Source: Shewanella abyssi (lineage in GTDB: Bacteria; Pseudomonadota; Gammaproteobacteria; Enterobacterales; Shewanellaceae). From it: 64,000 nucleotides of DNA. The position numbers and the translations under genes are program-made. This document shows positions 29,607 through 39,734 of this stretch, one piece after another (position 1 is the stretch's first letter; every line of letters starts with the position of its first letter). The notes beneath the pieces are model-generated. The model was not told the DNA's origin and searched no databases. It was given only the letters and a program-made list of their open reading frames with translations. The stretch spans positions 1 through 64,000 of the forward strand of contig NZ_JAKIKR010000002.1 of assembly GCF_023284025.1 (NCBI RefSeq), in the 5' to 3' direction.

Positions 29607-29930
29607 ATGGCAATTAGTATCACTCCCGCAGCGGCAGATCGAGTTAAAAGCTTTTTGGCTAGTCGCGGCAAAGGTCTAGGCTTACGTTTAGGGCTAAAAA
29701 CATCAGGCTGTTCTGGTATGGCGTACATACTGGAGTTTGTTGATGACTTGAACGATGATGATGAGCTATATGATGTCGATGGTGTGAAAATCATTATCGA
29801 TGCAAAAAGTTTTATCTATCTTCAAGGGATTGAGTTGGACTTCATTAAAGAAGGCCTTAACGAAGGTTTCCAATTTAACAACCCTAACGCTAAAGGTGAA
29901 TGTGGTTGCGGTGAGAGTTTCACCGTATAA
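29607..29930 (+). CDS. iscA: A-type Fe-S carrier IscA
   Basis: 107 aa with the invariant cysteines in [15 protein letters not shown] and GECGCGESF. Carries iron or [2Fe-2S]/[4Fe-4S] clusters to targets. It begins 14 bp after iscU. Confidence 0.97.
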   Translation: MAISITPAAADRVKSFLASRGKGLGLRLGLKTSGCSGMAYILEFVDDLNDDDELYDVDGVKIIIDAKSFIYLQGIELDFIKEGLNEGFQFNNPNAKGECGCGESFTV

Positions 29931-29947
29931 GCTTTAAAAGTTAAACT

Positions 29948-30472
29948 ATGAATTATTTTGAGCTGTTTAGTTTATCTCCTTCCTTTGATGTCGACACCGC
30001 CATCCTTGCAGAGCGCTACCGCGATCTGCAAAGGGCGGTTCATCCCGACAAATTTGCTAACGCAAGTGAACAAGATAAACGCTTGTCAGTACAACGTACT
30101 GCACAAATCAATGATGCCTTTCAAACATTGAAAAATCCAATCCAACGCGCTGAGCACTTATTGGCCCTTAAAGGGCTAGAGTTAAGTCACGAGTCTACTA
30201 CGCTTAAAGATACTCAATTTTTAATGCAGCAGATGGAGTGGCGAGAATCTCTTGAAGAGGTTAGCGATAGTGATGATCCTGAAGCCGAAATAGAAGCGCT
30301 TTATGCGTCTTTTGAAGCATTTGCAAAGCCGATCACAGCAGCACTAAAAGTGCTATTGTTGAGTGATTTAGTCGCTGAGCATTTGCAGGCAGCGGAGCAA
30401 ATTCGTAAACTTAAGTTTATGGCAAAATTACAAGATGAGTTGGCAAGAGTGGAAGATGCGCTCTTTGATTAG
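29948..30472 (+). CDS. hscB: J-type co-chaperone HscB
   Basis: 174 aa. The J domain motif [16 protein letters not shown] includes HPD, which stimulates HscA ATPase. The C-terminal helical domain ([10 protein letters not shown] onward) binds IscU. A T-tailed hairpin follows before hscA. Confidence 0.96.
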   Translation: MNYFELFSLSPSFDVDTAILAERYRDLQRAVHPDKFANASEQDKRLSVQRTAQINDAFQTLKNPIQRAEHLLALKGLELSHESTTLKDTQFLMQQMEWRESLEEVSDSDDPEAEIEALYASFEAFAKPITAALKVLLLSDLVAEHLQAAEQIRKLKFMAKLQDELARVEDALFD

Positions 30473-30497
30473 TCAGCTGGTTTTAATTTTATAATTC

Positions 30498-30531
30498 TGT
30501 TGGCTCAATAATCTTGGGCCAACATTTTTTT
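30498..30531 (+). terminator. Possible intra-operon attenuator between hscB and hscA
   Basis: TGTTGGC pairs with GCCAACA over a 13-nt loop and is followed by seven T. It is a weak intrinsic terminator by shape, placed inside the isc operon, so partial read-through is expected. Confidence 0.5.
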
Positions 30532-30544
30532 AAGTTGGATATAT

Positions 30545-32407
30545 ATGGCACTTTTTCAGATCGCAGAGCCTGGACAGACTGCTGCTCCCCACCAACATCG
30601 TCTTGCCGTGGGCATCGATTTAGGTACAACCAACTCCTTAGTTGCCGCCGTTCGTAGCGGTGAAGCAAACACCTTAGCTGATGAGAGCAGTCTGCATTCA
30701 TTGCCGTCAGTGGTTCGATATACCCAGGATGCAGTCTTTGTTGGACGTGAGGCTGAAGCCTTTTCAGCGCAAGATCCACAAAACACCATTGTGTCGGTTA
30801 AGCGCTTTATGGGCCGTAGCCTTGAAGATATTCAATCAGGTAGCCAAACATTTCCTTATGCTTTCGAAGCGAGTGAAAATGGACTGCCTATTTTTGTGAC
30901 GCCTCAAGGTAGAGTTAATCCAGTACAAATCTCAGCAGAGATCTTAAAGCCGTTAGTACAACGTGCTGAAGCGACACTCGGCGGTACCTTAGAAGGCGTC
31001 GTTATCACTGTGCCAGCCTATTTTGATGACGCGCAGCGTCAAGGCACCAAAGATGCGGCAGCATTAATTGGCGTTAAAGTGCTGCGTTTACTTAATGAGC
31101 CGACAGCGGCAGCAATCGCTTATGGGTTAGACTCAGGTAAAGAAGGGGTCATTGCTGTTTATGATCTTGGCGGCGGGACGTTCGATATCTCTATTCTTCG
31201 CTTGAATAAAGGGGTATTTGAAGTCTTAGCAACCGGCGGCGACTCTGCTCTCGGTGGTGATGATTTCGACTATATGCTACAAGCTTATTTCCAACAAGAG
31301 TGGTCACTGCAACAGTTAAGCGCGAGTTTAAGTCGTAAGTTGCTTATAGAAGCTCGTCGCGTTAAAGAAGCATTGACCGACAATGAGAGCACGACAGCAA
31401 ACGTTGTTGATGACAAGGGTACTGAGCTGTCGTTAGCCGTTTCTCGGGTAACTTTTGACAGCATGATCAGCAAATTAGTTAAGAAAACCGTTTCAAGCTG
31501 TCGCCGTGCGCTACGCGATGCAGGTGTGAGCACTGAAGAGATCCTTGAAATAGTCATGGTCGGTGGATCCACACGGGTACCATTGGTGCGAGAAAATGTG
31601 AGCCATTTCTTTGGTAAAACGCCTTTGACATCGATAGACCCTGATCGTGTCGTTGCAATTGGTGCTGGGATCCAAGCTGATATTCTAGTGGGTAACAAGC
31701 CTGAATCAGATCTGCTGTTATTAGACGTTATTCCGTTGTCATTAGGCGTTGAAACCATGGGCGGGCTGGTTGAGAAAGTGGTTTCACGTAATACCACTAT
31801 CCCCGTTGCTCGTGCGCAAGAGTTTACAACGTTTAAAGATGGTCAAACAGCAATGGCATTTCATGTGGTTCAAGGCGAGCGTGAGCTCGTTGCTGATTGT
31901 CGCTCACTAGCTAAGTTTACGCTTAAAGGGATCCCGCCGTTAGCCGCAGGAGCCGCACATATACGAGTGACATTCCAAGTGGATGCTGATGGATTACTCA
32001 GCGTAACGGCAATGGAGAAGTCAACGGGGGTTAAAACCAGCATTCAAGTTAAACCATCATTCGGTTTATCAGATACTGAAATCGGCACCATGCTAAAAGA
32101 TTCAATGGCCAATGCGAAAGAAGATATTACTCGTCGTATGCTCGCCGAAAAACAGGTCGAAGCTGCGAGAGTATTAGAGTCGCTTAATGCCGCTTTAAGT
32201 AAGGATAGTCAGCTGCTAACGGCAGAAGAGCTTTCTTCTATTCAGAGCTTTATGGCCTCACTAGCACAACTTGCTAGCGAACAAGACACCGATGCTATTG
32301 AAAAAGCAATCGAAGCATTAGATAGCGTAACGCAGGACTTTGCTGCTAAGCGTATGGATAATTCAATAAAACTGGCACTCAAAGGCCAGTCAGTTGACAA
32401 TATATAG
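30545..32407 (+). CDS. hscA: Hsp70-type Fe-S chaperone HscA
   Basis: 620 aa. Hsp70 ATPase motifs are present: [27 protein letters not shown] and [15 protein letters not shown]. The substrate domain and lid follow. It pulls clusters from IscU after recognising LPPVK. Length is close to E. coli HscA (616 aa). The ATG is preceded by a short leader after the hairpin. Confidence 0.97.
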   Translation: MALFQIAEPGQTAAPHQHRLAVGIDLGTTNSLVAAVRSGEANTLADESSLHSLPSVVRYTQDAVFVGREAEAFSAQDPQNTIVSVKRFMGRSLEDIQSGSQTFPYAFEASENGLPIFVTPQGRVNPVQISAEILKPLVQRAEATLGGTLEGVVITVPAYFDDAQRQGTKDAAALIGVKVLRLLNEPTAAAIAYGLDSGKEGVIAVYDLGGGTFDISILRLNKGVFEVLATGGDSALGGDDFDYMLQAYFQQEWSLQQLSASLSRKLLIEARRVKEALTDNESTTANVVDDKGTELSLAVSRVTFDSMISKLVKKTVSSCRRALRDAGVSTEEILEIVMVGGSTRVPLVRENVSHFFGKTPLTSIDPDRVVAIGAGIQADILVGNKPESDLLLLDVIPLSLGVETMGGLVEKVVSRNTTIPVARAQEFTTFKDGQTAMAFHVVQGERELVADCRSLAKFTLKGIPPLAAGAAHIRVTFQVDADGLLSVTAMEKSTGVKTSIQVKPSFGLSDTEIGTMLKDSMANAKEDITRRMLAEKQVEAARVLESLNAALSKDSQLLTAEELSSIQSFMASLAQLASEQDTDAIEKAIEALDSVTQDFAAKRMDNSIKLALKGQSVDNI

Positions 32408-32415
32408 GTCCCAAC

Positions 32416-32754
32416 ATGCCACAAATAGTATTTTTACCACACGAAGAATTATGCCCAGAGGGTGCAGTTGTCGAAGCCAATGAAGGTGAAACCATATTAG
32501 ACGTTGCTTTGCGTAACGGTATCCATATCGAGCATGCTTGTGAGAAGTCTTGTGCATGTACGACTTGTCACTGCATCGTGCGTGAAGGGTTTGATGAGCT
32601 GGAAGAGAGCGATGAGCTTGAAGATGATATGCTTGATAAAGCTTGGGGTTTAGAGCCCGAAAGCCGCCTTTCTTGCCAAGCAAAAGTACCCAGTAGTGAT
32701 TTGGTCATTGAGATCCCTAAGTACACCATTAATATGGTCAGTGAAAGCCAGTAG
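32416..32754 (+). CDS. fdx: [2Fe-2S] ferredoxin of the isc system
   Basis: 112 aa. Cluster cysteines occur in CEKSCACTTC and later LSCQAKVP, the adrenodoxin-type pattern. It donates electrons during cluster assembly. It begins 8 bp after hscA and is followed by a strong terminator. Confidence 0.96.
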   Translation: MPQIVFLPHEELCPEGAVVEANEGETILDVALRNGIHIEHACEKSCACTTCHCIVREGFDELEESDELEDDMLDKAWGLEPESRLSCQAKVPSSDLVIEIPKYTINMVSESQ

Positions 32755-32772
32755 TCTTGCACTACAATATCG

Positions 32773-32802
32773 AAACCAGTAGCTTGGCTACTGGTTTTTT
32801 TT
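32773..32802 (+). terminator. Terminator after fdx
   Basis: AAACCAGTAGC pairs with GCTACTGGTTT over a 3-nt loop, followed by eight T. It partly isolates iscX from the main operon. Confidence 0.88.
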
Positions 32803-32889
32803 GCCAAAAAACGCTATTCCAAGTACAACCACCTTCACCCTACCGAGATTGGTTTATACTCAAATCATGTAGATTCGATGGAGCTGGGT

Positions 32890-33087
32890 ATGGAACTTAA
32901 ATGGATTGACTCGCAAGATATTGCATTAGAACTTTTGGAAAATTATCCAGATGTTAACCCCGAGTCTATTCGGTTTACCGATCTGTGTGATTGGGTGATA
33001 AAGCTTGAAGCATTCGATGATGATCCCAACCATTGTAATGAGCGTATTCTGGAAGCAATCCAAGCTCACTGGATTGATGAGAAGTGA
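32890..33087 (+). CDS. iscX: IscX, small Fe-S assembly modulator
   Basis: 65 aa. ATG 32890 is chosen (MELKWIDSQDIA) because GGAG lies 6 nt upstream and the E. coli protein begins MGLKWTDS; the upstream ATG at 32878 is less likely. The acidic C-terminus LEAFDDDPNHCNERILEAI matches the family. IscX binds IscS and tunes its activity. It lies behind the fdx terminator. Confidence 0.95.
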   Translation: MELKWIDSQDIALELLENYPDVNPESIRFTDLCDWVIKLEAFDDDPNHCNERILEAIQAHWIDEK

Positions 33088-33116
33088 GACTAATTGTCAT
33101 CACTTGCTTGAGCTGT

Positions 33117-33132
33117 TGTGATCTAAATCATG
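33117..33132 (+). promoter_or_regulatory. CRP-like site
   Basis: TGTGATCTAAATCATG matches 13 of 16 core positions of the TGTGATCTAGATCACA consensus. It lies about 50 bp upstream of the FNR-type box in front of the 56-aa gene. Confidence 0.45.
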
Positions 33133-33167
33133 TAAGTCGATATCTAATATGTGAAAGAAACGTAGGA

Positions 33168-33181
33168 TTGATCAACATCAA
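33168..33181 (+). promoter_or_regulatory. Perfect FNR/EtrA-type box
   Basis: TTGATCAACATCAA is an exact TTGAT-N4-ATCAA site. Its centre would be at -41.5 for a start near 33216, the class II activation position; the only gene downstream in reach is the 56-aa membrane protein. Confidence 0.65.
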
Positions 33182-33285
33182 GTTCACCTTCAGTGTTTGA
33201 TTTTAGGCTAGCGTCACGGTTATGACTTTACTATGCACAGTAGTAAAAGTGATAAGTTTCAGCCATTAATCAAAGGAACGTTAAT

Positions 33286-33456
33286 ATGAGCAAGTTTCTA
33301 ATTCTAGCCTTAACATTACTCACTCCAACCTTAGCTTTTGCCCATGAAGGTCATGGTGGTCTTGGGCTATTTCATCACTTTATGGATCTCGCACCCGCAC
33401 TGGCATTATTAGTGGTGATTGCAGCTGGCGTAATGTGGGTTAAAAACCGGAAGTAA
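33286..33456 (+). CDS. Small exported His-rich membrane protein, 56 aa
   Basis: ATG 33286 has AAAGGA seven to eight bases upstream. The product opens with a signal-like segment (MSKFLILALTLLTPTLAFA, likely cleavage after AFA), then HEGHGGLGLFHHF with four His in 12 residues, then a membrane helix (LAPALALLVVIAAGVMW) and the basic tail VKNRK. This suggests a small inner-membrane protein with a metal-binding-like periplasmic His cluster. I do not know the family. The FNR box upstream suggests anaerobic induction. Confidence 0.7.
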   Translation: MSKFLILALTLLTPTLAFAHEGHGGLGLFHHFMDLAPALALLVVIAAGVMWVKNRK

Positions 33457-33621
33457 CTCAGTCAATAGCGGCAGAGTACATTCCCTTAGCGGTAAATCCA
33501 GAAGCCAAGTTTGGCCACATTCATTGTTGAACTGTGATCTGATTGGCTTTTATGCATTTCTAAATCCGACATATCTCTATTTGATAGCACTATAAGGGTA
33601 GGCAATTAGGCATTAATTTCG

Positions 33622-33627
33622 TATAAT
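33622..33627 (+). promoter_or_regulatory. Probable -10 element of ndk
   Basis: TATAAT lies 44 bp before the ndk start. A clear -35 partner was not identified. Confidence 0.45.
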
Positions 33628-33670
33628 CCGCGCGAAATTAAAACCCGTTTATTTAAGAAGGAAGCTTTTC

Positions 33671-34102
33671 ATGGCTATCGAACGTACTTTTTCTATCATT
33701 AAGCCTGATGCTGTTGCAAAAAACCACATTGGCGCTATCTACAACCGTTTTGAAACTGCTGGCCTGAAAATCATCGCTTCTAAAATGGTTCACCTAAGCC
33801 AAGAACAAGCTGAAGGCTTTTACGCTGAGCACAGCGAACGTCCTTTCTTTGGTGCACTAGTTGCATTTATGACATCTGGCCCTATCATGGTTCAGACGCT
33901 TGAAGGCGAAAATGCTGTTCTTGCACACCGTGAAATCTTAGGTGCTACTAACCCAGCTGATGCTGCGGAAGGTACTATCCGTGCAGATTTCGCTGAAAGC
34001 ATCGATGAGAACGCTGCACACGGTTCTGATTCAGTTGCTTCTGCTGAGCGTGAAGTAGCATACTTCTTCAGCACTGAAGAGCTTTGCCCACGTACTCGTT
34101 AA
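33671..34102 (+). CDS. ndk: Nucleoside diphosphate kinase
   Basis: 143 aa. Begins [15 protein letters not shown]; the phosphohistidine is in [10 protein letters not shown]. It equilibrates NTP and NDP pools. AAGAAGGAAG lies upstream of the ATG. Single-gene unit with its own terminator. Confidence 0.98.
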   Translation: MAIERTFSIIKPDAVAKNHIGAIYNRFETAGLKIIASKMVHLSQEQAEGFYAEHSERPFFGALVAFMTSGPIMVQTLEGENAVLAHREILGATNPADAAEGTIRADFAESIDENAAHGSDSVASAEREVAYFFSTEELCPRTR

Positions 34103-34126
34103 TTTGAGACGTCGCTAAGATTTAAG

Positions 34127-34152
34127 AAAAGGAGCCTCATGGCTCCTTTTTT
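34127..34152 (+). terminator. Terminator of ndk
   Basis: AAAAGGAGCC pairs with GGCTCCTTTT over TCAT; T run follows. Confidence 0.9.
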
Positions 34153-34976
34153 ATGCTTTTTTATTGATTATTTCCTAGAGGCATCGAAGCTTTACACTTA
34201 GGCACATTTCGAATTTTTCTTTAGTCACTACTCCTTATTCCCCCCTCTTTTATTGTGGCTGTCACAATGTTTGATTTCGGCCCTCCTAGCTAGATTAATG
34301 GCTCAATGCAAACTATGTAGCAGCAGTCAGCGTTATATTTTTAACACTGTTAATTAGATCTGAATACTAATTGACCGCTAATTTTTATTTAATAACGTGG
34401 TATTACAAATTTATTTGTTAACAGATAGGTTAGTTTGGTTATTGGTAATGTAGCATTGACTAATTACTAGGCTGTTATTAATTTATTTGCCGATAAGCAT
34501 CACTATGGTTGTTGCAAATTTGTATCTTCTTATATAGCTATATAACCCATTATTAAGTGATATCTAAATTGTATTGCTCTTCCTTACTGCGTTGTATTTT
34601 AGATGCTATTCTCAATTATGGTATATTTTGCATTTTGCATTTTGTATTCTGTATTTATTATATGTATAAATGATGTATCGGTAATGTTGCAAAGGTTAAC
34701 ACTTGCAACTTGCGTGATTCATTTGTTATTTCGATACTAGCCCTTGGCGGGGTTTTACTATGTTGTTGTTAATTAAGAATTTTGTATTTATTTCGTTGGA
34801 CTTGTAAATGTGACCTGTATCAATTTATGTCTTTTGGGTTATTTTAATGTAATTGCTATTGACACTTTTGGTTATATTTAACAGTATTAACCCCGAAGAA
34901 TTAACTTCTATATGAATATTAAAAACAAAAATATAACAATTTCGACGTGTAACGTAGAAAATTGAAGGGGAAATAT
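34153..34976. other. Long AT-rich region upstream of the TonB receptor
   Basis: About 820 bp without a supportable gene on either strand. It contains one CRP-like site near 34806; otherwise I see only AT-rich runs (for example around 34620-34680). Such length suggests extended regulation of the receptor gene or a long leader. Confidence 0.6.
34806..34827 (+). promoter_or_regulatory. CRP-like site upstream of the TonB receptor
   Basis: AAATGTGACCTGTATCAATT matches about 16 of 22 positions of the CRP consensus, 150 bp before the receptor start. Confidence 0.45.
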
Positions 34977-37829
34977 ATGAGCTCGATGACCTTAACAGCA
35001 AGTGCAATTCGCAAAAGCTTTATTGCAGTTGCAGCGAGTAGTGTGGCTTTATCTGGATTTTCTTTTGCAGAAGATGCAGCAGAAGGAAATACGGCAGAAG
35101 AGAAAGTTGAACGCATTCAAGTTACCGGTTCACGTATTAAACGTGCCGATATGGAAACATCTAGCCCAGTAAGCATTATTGATGCATCTGCTATTATGGC
35201 AGGTGGCTCAACTTCTATTGACGACGTTTTGCAGAAAATGACGTCAACGGGTGGAGCAATGGTGAATGCGGCAGTCAACAACGGCTCTGGGGGTGATGCA
35301 AGTATCAACCTACGTGGTCTGGGTTCAAACCGAACGCTAGTATTGGTTAATGGTCGTCGTATGATCGCTTCAGGGACAGGAGCTGCATCTACTGTCGATT
35401 TAAACACTATCCCAGTTGCAATGATCCAACGTATTGAAGTGTTAAAAGATGGTGCTTCTGCCGTTTATGGTACCGATGCAATCGCTGGTGTGGTTAACAT
35501 TATTTTGAAGCGTGATTTCGAAGGTTTCGAAATGAACGTTCAAACAGGTATCTCTGGCCAAGGCGATGCAGACGAGAGCAGTATTGACTTTGTCATGGGT
35601 AACTCATTCGATAAAGGTAATATTGTTATCGGTGGCCAGTACACAAAACGTGGCGAAGCGAGTCAGGCCGATCGTGATTTCTCTAATTGCCCAATATCTG
35701 AAGGGGCTGATGGTCTATATTGTGGCGGCAGCTCATATTCTCAAGGCGGTCATATCTGGGGTGATTCGCAGCATCTGATGACAATGAGTGGCGTCGATGA
35801 AGAGGGTAATGCAATTGTTATCAATGGTGACTCTGGTTACTACGGTAAATACGTTCAAAGACTTAATGATGATGGCACTGTTTGGTTAGATGATGACGGC
35901 ATGTCAAATGATGCATTCTACAACAGTTGGACTGCAATAACGGATACAGCCTCAGTTTACTATGACGCAACCGTTGATCCTACATTTGGCGACAGAAGTG
36001 TTCCAGACATCAGTGGTCGTGGTGGTGAATACCATGATTTCACTAATGACGATAAATACAACTATTCAAAAGATAGCTATCTATCAACGCCAATGGAGCG
36101 TTTGAACCTATCTTTCTCTGGTACTTATGAGCTTTCAGATTCAATCACGTTCTTCACTGAAGCAATGTACTCTAAGCGTTGGTCTGAGCAGCAAATGGCA
36201 CCACAGCCAATTTGGAACAGCGCAGCTTGGGCTTATGATTCATCTTGGATGAACAAAGAACTCGTGGGTTTGGTTCAAGAGGGTGAAAAGTTAGATTATG
36301 GTCGTCGAGTCGTTGAATCTGGCACTCGTGACTTCACTCAAGTTGTTGATACTGTGCGTATTGTTGTTGGCTTAGAAGGCGAGTTCGACAATGGTTGGAC
36401 ATGGGATGCATCATACAATAAGGGTAAGAACGATTCAGTTGACACTCTTGCTAACCTGCATAACATAGGTTCAATTAATGATGCTGTTTTAGACAAAACC
36501 TTTGATCCATTTACTCAGTCTTCTTGGGAAGGCGAAAGCATCGCTCCTTATATCTATACTGAAATAAATAGTGGTGGTAGTGAGTTAGATATTGTTGCAG
36601 CGACACTTTCTGGAGAGGTTTTTGAGTTACCTGCTGGTATCGTAGGTTTCGCTGCTGGTTATGAGTTCCGCAAAGAATCTGCACATTTCACGCCTGATTC
36701 TTTGACTGCACAAGGGCTAGCGAATGACCCTCGTGTTGAACCAACATCGGGTGAATTTGATGTTAATGAAATTTATGCCGAATTGGCAATTCCGTTATTA
36801 AGCGATTTACCATTAGCACAGCAAGTTGAATTGAGCGCTGCAATGCGTTATTTCGATTACAGTACATTTGGTTCAGACAACACGTGGAAACTTGGCTTAA
36901 CTTGGCGCATGACTGATGACTTAATGGTTCGTGGTGGTCTGTCTACTGCATTCCGCGCTCCAACAGTTGATGAGTTATATGGTGGTAAATCACCCTCATT
37001 TGAACAAATTGTTCACCCAGCGTCAGAGCAATCTCAAGCGGAAGTCACGGTGGGCGGTAACCCACTACTAACACCTGAAGAAGCAGATATTACTACACTT
37101 GGTTTAGTTTATTCTCCGAGCTTTGTTGAAGGTTTATCGTTCACATTTGATTACTTTGATATCCAAATCAGTAATACCATCACATCAGTCGATAATAACT
37201 ACATTGCTAATCAGTGTTTGGATGAGACTGGTAATCAGATTAACTCGGGCACCGCATTATGTCAGTCGGCTAACATCGCTATTGACGGTACAGGTAGAAT
37301 CACTTTCGATAATGGTCTACAAAATATTGGTGAAACCAATACATCGGGTTTCGATATCAACGTAGCTTATGCGTTTGAAGGCTTCGGACTAGATTGGAAA
37401 GCCGGTCTTGATTCTTCAATTTTAAGTGATTATGAAGAGTTTGATCAAGACGGTAATGCGGTTGACTATCGTGGCTACATCACCGGTGGAGCAGGCGCAT
37501 TTGCTGAGATCAAAACTAACTTCAACTTAAGAGCATCAGGTGATAACTGGAGTGCTACCTACGAAGCTCGTTACATTGACGGAATGGATTCATTTGCTTG
37601 TAAAGATGATCCAGCTGATTGTTATGCACCAAGTGTAGATAGTATTGTTTATCACGATCTATCAGCAACCTATGATGTGAATAATACACTTCGTCTATCG
37701 GGCGGTGTAAACAACATTCTTGATGAAGAGCCACCGTACTACTCAGGCAACAATGACTCAAACACAGATCCGTACACTTATGATGTACTAGGTCGCTACT
37801 TCTTCGTAAGAGCAAGTGTTAAGTTCTAA
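34977..37829 (+). CDS. TonB-dependent outer-membrane receptor
   Basis: 950 aa. ATG 34977 has GAAGGGG 6 nt upstream; the TTG at 34962 is rejected. A signal peptide ends near FSFAEDAA. The TonB-box/plug region follows (VERIQVTGSRIKRADMETSS, then SIDDVLQKM and GGDASINLRGLGSNRTLVLVNGRR, VYGTDAIAGVVNIILKRDFEGF). The rest is a beta-barrel rich in Asp/Gly/Tyr ending in an aromatic residue (RASVKF), as needed for barrel assembly. It imports a large ligand using TonB energy. The substrate is unknown and no Fur box is seen. Confidence 0.94.
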   Translation: MSSMTLTASAIRKSFIAVAASSVALSGFSFAEDAAEGNTAEEKVERIQVTGSRIKRADMETSSPVSIIDASAIMAGGSTSIDDVLQKMTSTGGAMVNAAVNNGSGGDASINLRGLGSNRTLVLVNGRRMIASGTGAASTVDLNTIPVAMIQRIEVLKDGASAVYGTDAIAGVVNIILKRDFEGFEMNVQTGISGQGDADESSIDFVMGNSFDKGNIVIGGQYTKRGEASQADRDFSNCPISEGADGLYCGGSSYSQGGHIWGDSQHLMTMSGVDEEGNAIVINGDSGYYGKYVQRLNDDGTVWLDDDGMSNDAFYNSWTAITDTASVYYDATVDPTFGDRSVPDISGRGGEYHDFTNDDKYNYSKDSYLSTPMERLNLSFSGTYELSDSITFFTEAMYSKRWSEQQMAPQPIWNSAAWAYDSSWMNKELVGLVQEGEKLDYGRRVVESGTRDFTQVVDTVRIVVGLEGEFDNGWTWDASYNKGKNDSVDTLANLHNIGSINDAVLDKTFDPFTQSSWEGESIAPYIYTEINSGGSELDIVAATLSGEVFELPAGIVGFAAGYEFRKESAHFTPDSLTAQGLANDPRVEPTSGEFDVNEIYAELAIPLLSDLPLAQQVELSAAMRYFDYSTFGSDNTWKLGLTWRMTDDLMVRGGLSTAFRAPTVDELYGGKSPSFEQIVHPASEQSQAEVTVGGNPLLTPEEADITTLGLVYSPSFVEGLSFTFDYFDIQISNTITSVDNNYIANQCLDETGNQINSGTALCQSANIAIDGTGRITFDNGLQNIGETNTSGFDINVAYAFEGFGLDWKAGLDSSILSDYEEFDQDGNAVDYRGYITGGAGAFAEIKTNFNLRASGDNWSATYEARYIDGMDSFACKDDPADCYAPSVDSIVYHDLSATYDVNNTLRLSGGVNNILDEEPPYYSGNNDSNTDPYTYDVLGRYFFVRASVKF

Positions 37830-37850
37830 AATACTTTTTAGATAATAAAA

Positions 37851-37875
37851 AACCTCCTTGAACGGAGGTTTTTTT
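37851..37875 (+). terminator. Terminator of the TonB receptor gene
   Basis: AACCTCC pairs with GGAGGTT over a 6-nt loop and is followed by a T run. Confidence 0.85.
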
Positions 37876-37920
37876 ATGTTTGCTAGCATCAAAATAAAGT
37901 ATAGAAACAACTTATCACTA

Positions 37921-38277
37921 TTAGTGGTTTAATCTAAGTTCTTGACGATGTTCCCGTTTGAATTGGCTATTACAATTTAAACAGCGCTGTTCAAGTGGAT
38001 CCGCTGCTAATAGTTCTGCTTCGATATCTGATTCACAATCAGAGCACACGCCATACAAACCAATGTCCAGTTGGCAACAAGCTGCATCGAGTTGCATTAA
38101 CTTAATAAATAATGGGTTATCGCATAAATGTGCTTGGGTCATTATTTCAATGAGCTCACACAGGGAATAATTATGCTGGTCCTTTAGCTTGGCCCGGATC
38201 TCTGGGAGCGCACCAATCTTCTGTCTTAACTCCGATTCAATACCGGATAACATCTGTTTGATTTGGTTCGTACTCAC
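37921..38277 (-). CDS. DksA/TraR-type C4 zinc-finger protein
   Basis: About 118 aa from GTG 38277, which has AGG seven bases upstream; the frame is open for 29 more codons, so MFRLISRK is an alternative start. The C-terminus holds CSDC and CLNC spaced 18 residues apart (YGVCSDCESDIEAELL, then QRCLNCNSQFKREH), the C4 finger of the DksA/TraR family. It is shorter than DksA (about 150 aa). It may act on RNA polymerase through the secondary channel, but that is inference. It lies downstream of dusC in the same orientation. Confidence 0.78.
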   Translation of the reverse strand: MSTNQIKQMLSGIESELRQKIGALPEIRAKLKDQHNYSLCELIEIMTQAHLCDNPLFIKLMQLDAACCQLDIGLYGVCSDCESDIEAELLAADPLEQRCLNCNSQFKREHRQELRLNH

Positions 38278-38391
38278 GGTTTTGCCTACAATTATTGACT
38301 TTCGACTTATCAGTCTAAACATGTCACGGCAACGGGTAATGACGAAGATCAAATCAGCGAGCATTATTACTAATAATAACCAATTATTCTG

Positions 38392-39384
38392 TTAATTAGC
38401 CTTTTGCTGGTACAAATTGGTATTTGCCGCCTGCAGTGCATTGATAATCTCTGCTGCTGTTTTGTAGATCCTAAGCTCGCGAAATAAAGTATCGGCTTCG
38501 GGATATTGACGATTGAGATAATTAAACCATTGTTTAATTCTGGCAGGATAATAGGTGCTTTTACGGCCAGCAAGTTCTCGGTCGGTATACTCCAGCATCA
38601 GCGCCAGTGATTGTTGCCATGTATAGGGTGTCTCACCTTTAATACTGGCAGCAAGATTAGGTAACGAAATAGCGCCGCGTCCCACCATTATGCTGTCACA
38701 CCCCGTCACTTGCATACAGCGCTGTGCATCTTGTTGGCTCCAAATCTCGCCGTTAGCAATAACAGGAATAGGCAGTTTGGCATTAATGTCGGTAATGTAT
38801 TCCCAATATGCAGGTGGCTTGTAGCCATCAACTTTACTTCTGGCATGTACCGCAAGCTCACTGGCTCCCGCTTCGTAAATAGCCAGTGCATTCTCCATAT
38901 AGAGAGACTTATCATTAAAACCGAGGCGAATTTTTGCGGTTACCGGTTGATCATCTGGCACTGCATCTCGCATGGCTTTGACGACATTATATAGCTGCTC
39001 AGGATATTGCAGCATCACTGCGCCGCCGTTACTGCGGTTAACCATTTTAGCAGGGCAACCAAAATTAACGTCGACTCCTTTGGAGCCTAGCTCGATTGCT
39101 CTCAGCGCATTTTCAGCCATCCAACCAGGCTCTTGTCCCAAAAGTTGCACCCTAACGGGTGTGCCTGAAGCTGTTTTCCCATCGGTTTTCAGTTCAGGAC
39201 AGATACGGTAGAACACTTTTTCTGGTAATAACTGATCAACGACACGTACAAATTCCGTCACCATTAAATCATAGGGATTGATTGCCGAAAGAATTTCACG
39301 CATTAAATCATCAACAACACCTTCCATAGGCGCCAAAATTATTCGCACAGAACAGTCACTCATCAGTTTTAAAAGGCGCTGCAT
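38392..39384 (-). CDS. dusC: tRNA-dihydrouridine(16) synthase DusC
   Basis: 330 aa FMN enzyme. It carries the Dus hallmark GVDVNFGCPAKMVNRSNGG, with the catalytic Cys in NFGCPAK, plus IILAPMEGVVDDLMRE at the N-terminus and IANGEIWS and IMVGRGAISLPNL further on. The PYDLMVTEFVRV variant and the length point to DusC rather than DusA or DusB. The start may be the ATG seven codons in (MSDCSVRI). Confidence 0.9.
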   Translation of the reverse strand: MQRLLKLMSDCSVRIILAPMEGVVDDLMREILSAINPYDLMVTEFVRVVDQLLPEKVFYRICPELKTDGKTASGTPVRVQLLGQEPGWMAENALRAIELGSKGVDVNFGCPAKMVNRSNGGAVMLQYPEQLYNVVKAMRDAVPDDQPVTAKIRLGFNDKSLYMENALAIYEAGASELAVHARSKVDGYKPPAYWEYITDINAKLPIPVIANGEIWSQQDAQRCMQVTGCDSIMVGRGAISLPNLAASIKGETPYTWQQSLALMLEYTDRELAGRKSTYYPARIKQWFNYLNRQYPEADTLFRELRIYKTAAEIINALQAANTNLYQQKAN

Positions 39385-39734
39385 TCTACATCATGCACCG
39401 TGTGGCACCAAACGAAAGCGAGTAATAGAGTGATCTCGTGGCGGTAGCATTTAGTATTGTTACTGGGTTGTTGTTTTTTCAGTCAACCTCTATTGGGTGT
39501 TAGCTAAGTACTATTTTGTGGCAATTTTTTATGTCAAATATCGTGAAAACAGGTACTAAACAGTAGTGAATAGATATAAACAATGTTTGCACTATCAGCT
39601 TTTTTGCGCCATAAATGTGATGATTGTAGGATAAATGAAATTTATTTGTAGCTGCACAGGTCTCTTTAAGCAAGCCAGCAAAATACATTGTTGGTAACCG
39701 AAATACTGTAGATTAAATCAAGAAGGAAGATATT
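39385..39734. other. Promoter region upstream of the RiPP precursor gene
   Basis: 350 bp between divergent dusC (-) and the hvfA-like gene (+). AAGGAAG precedes the precursor ATG. A GGTAACC at 39692-39698 could be the -35 of an ECF sigma promoter, but I could not place a convincing -10. No gene seen. Confidence 0.4.
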
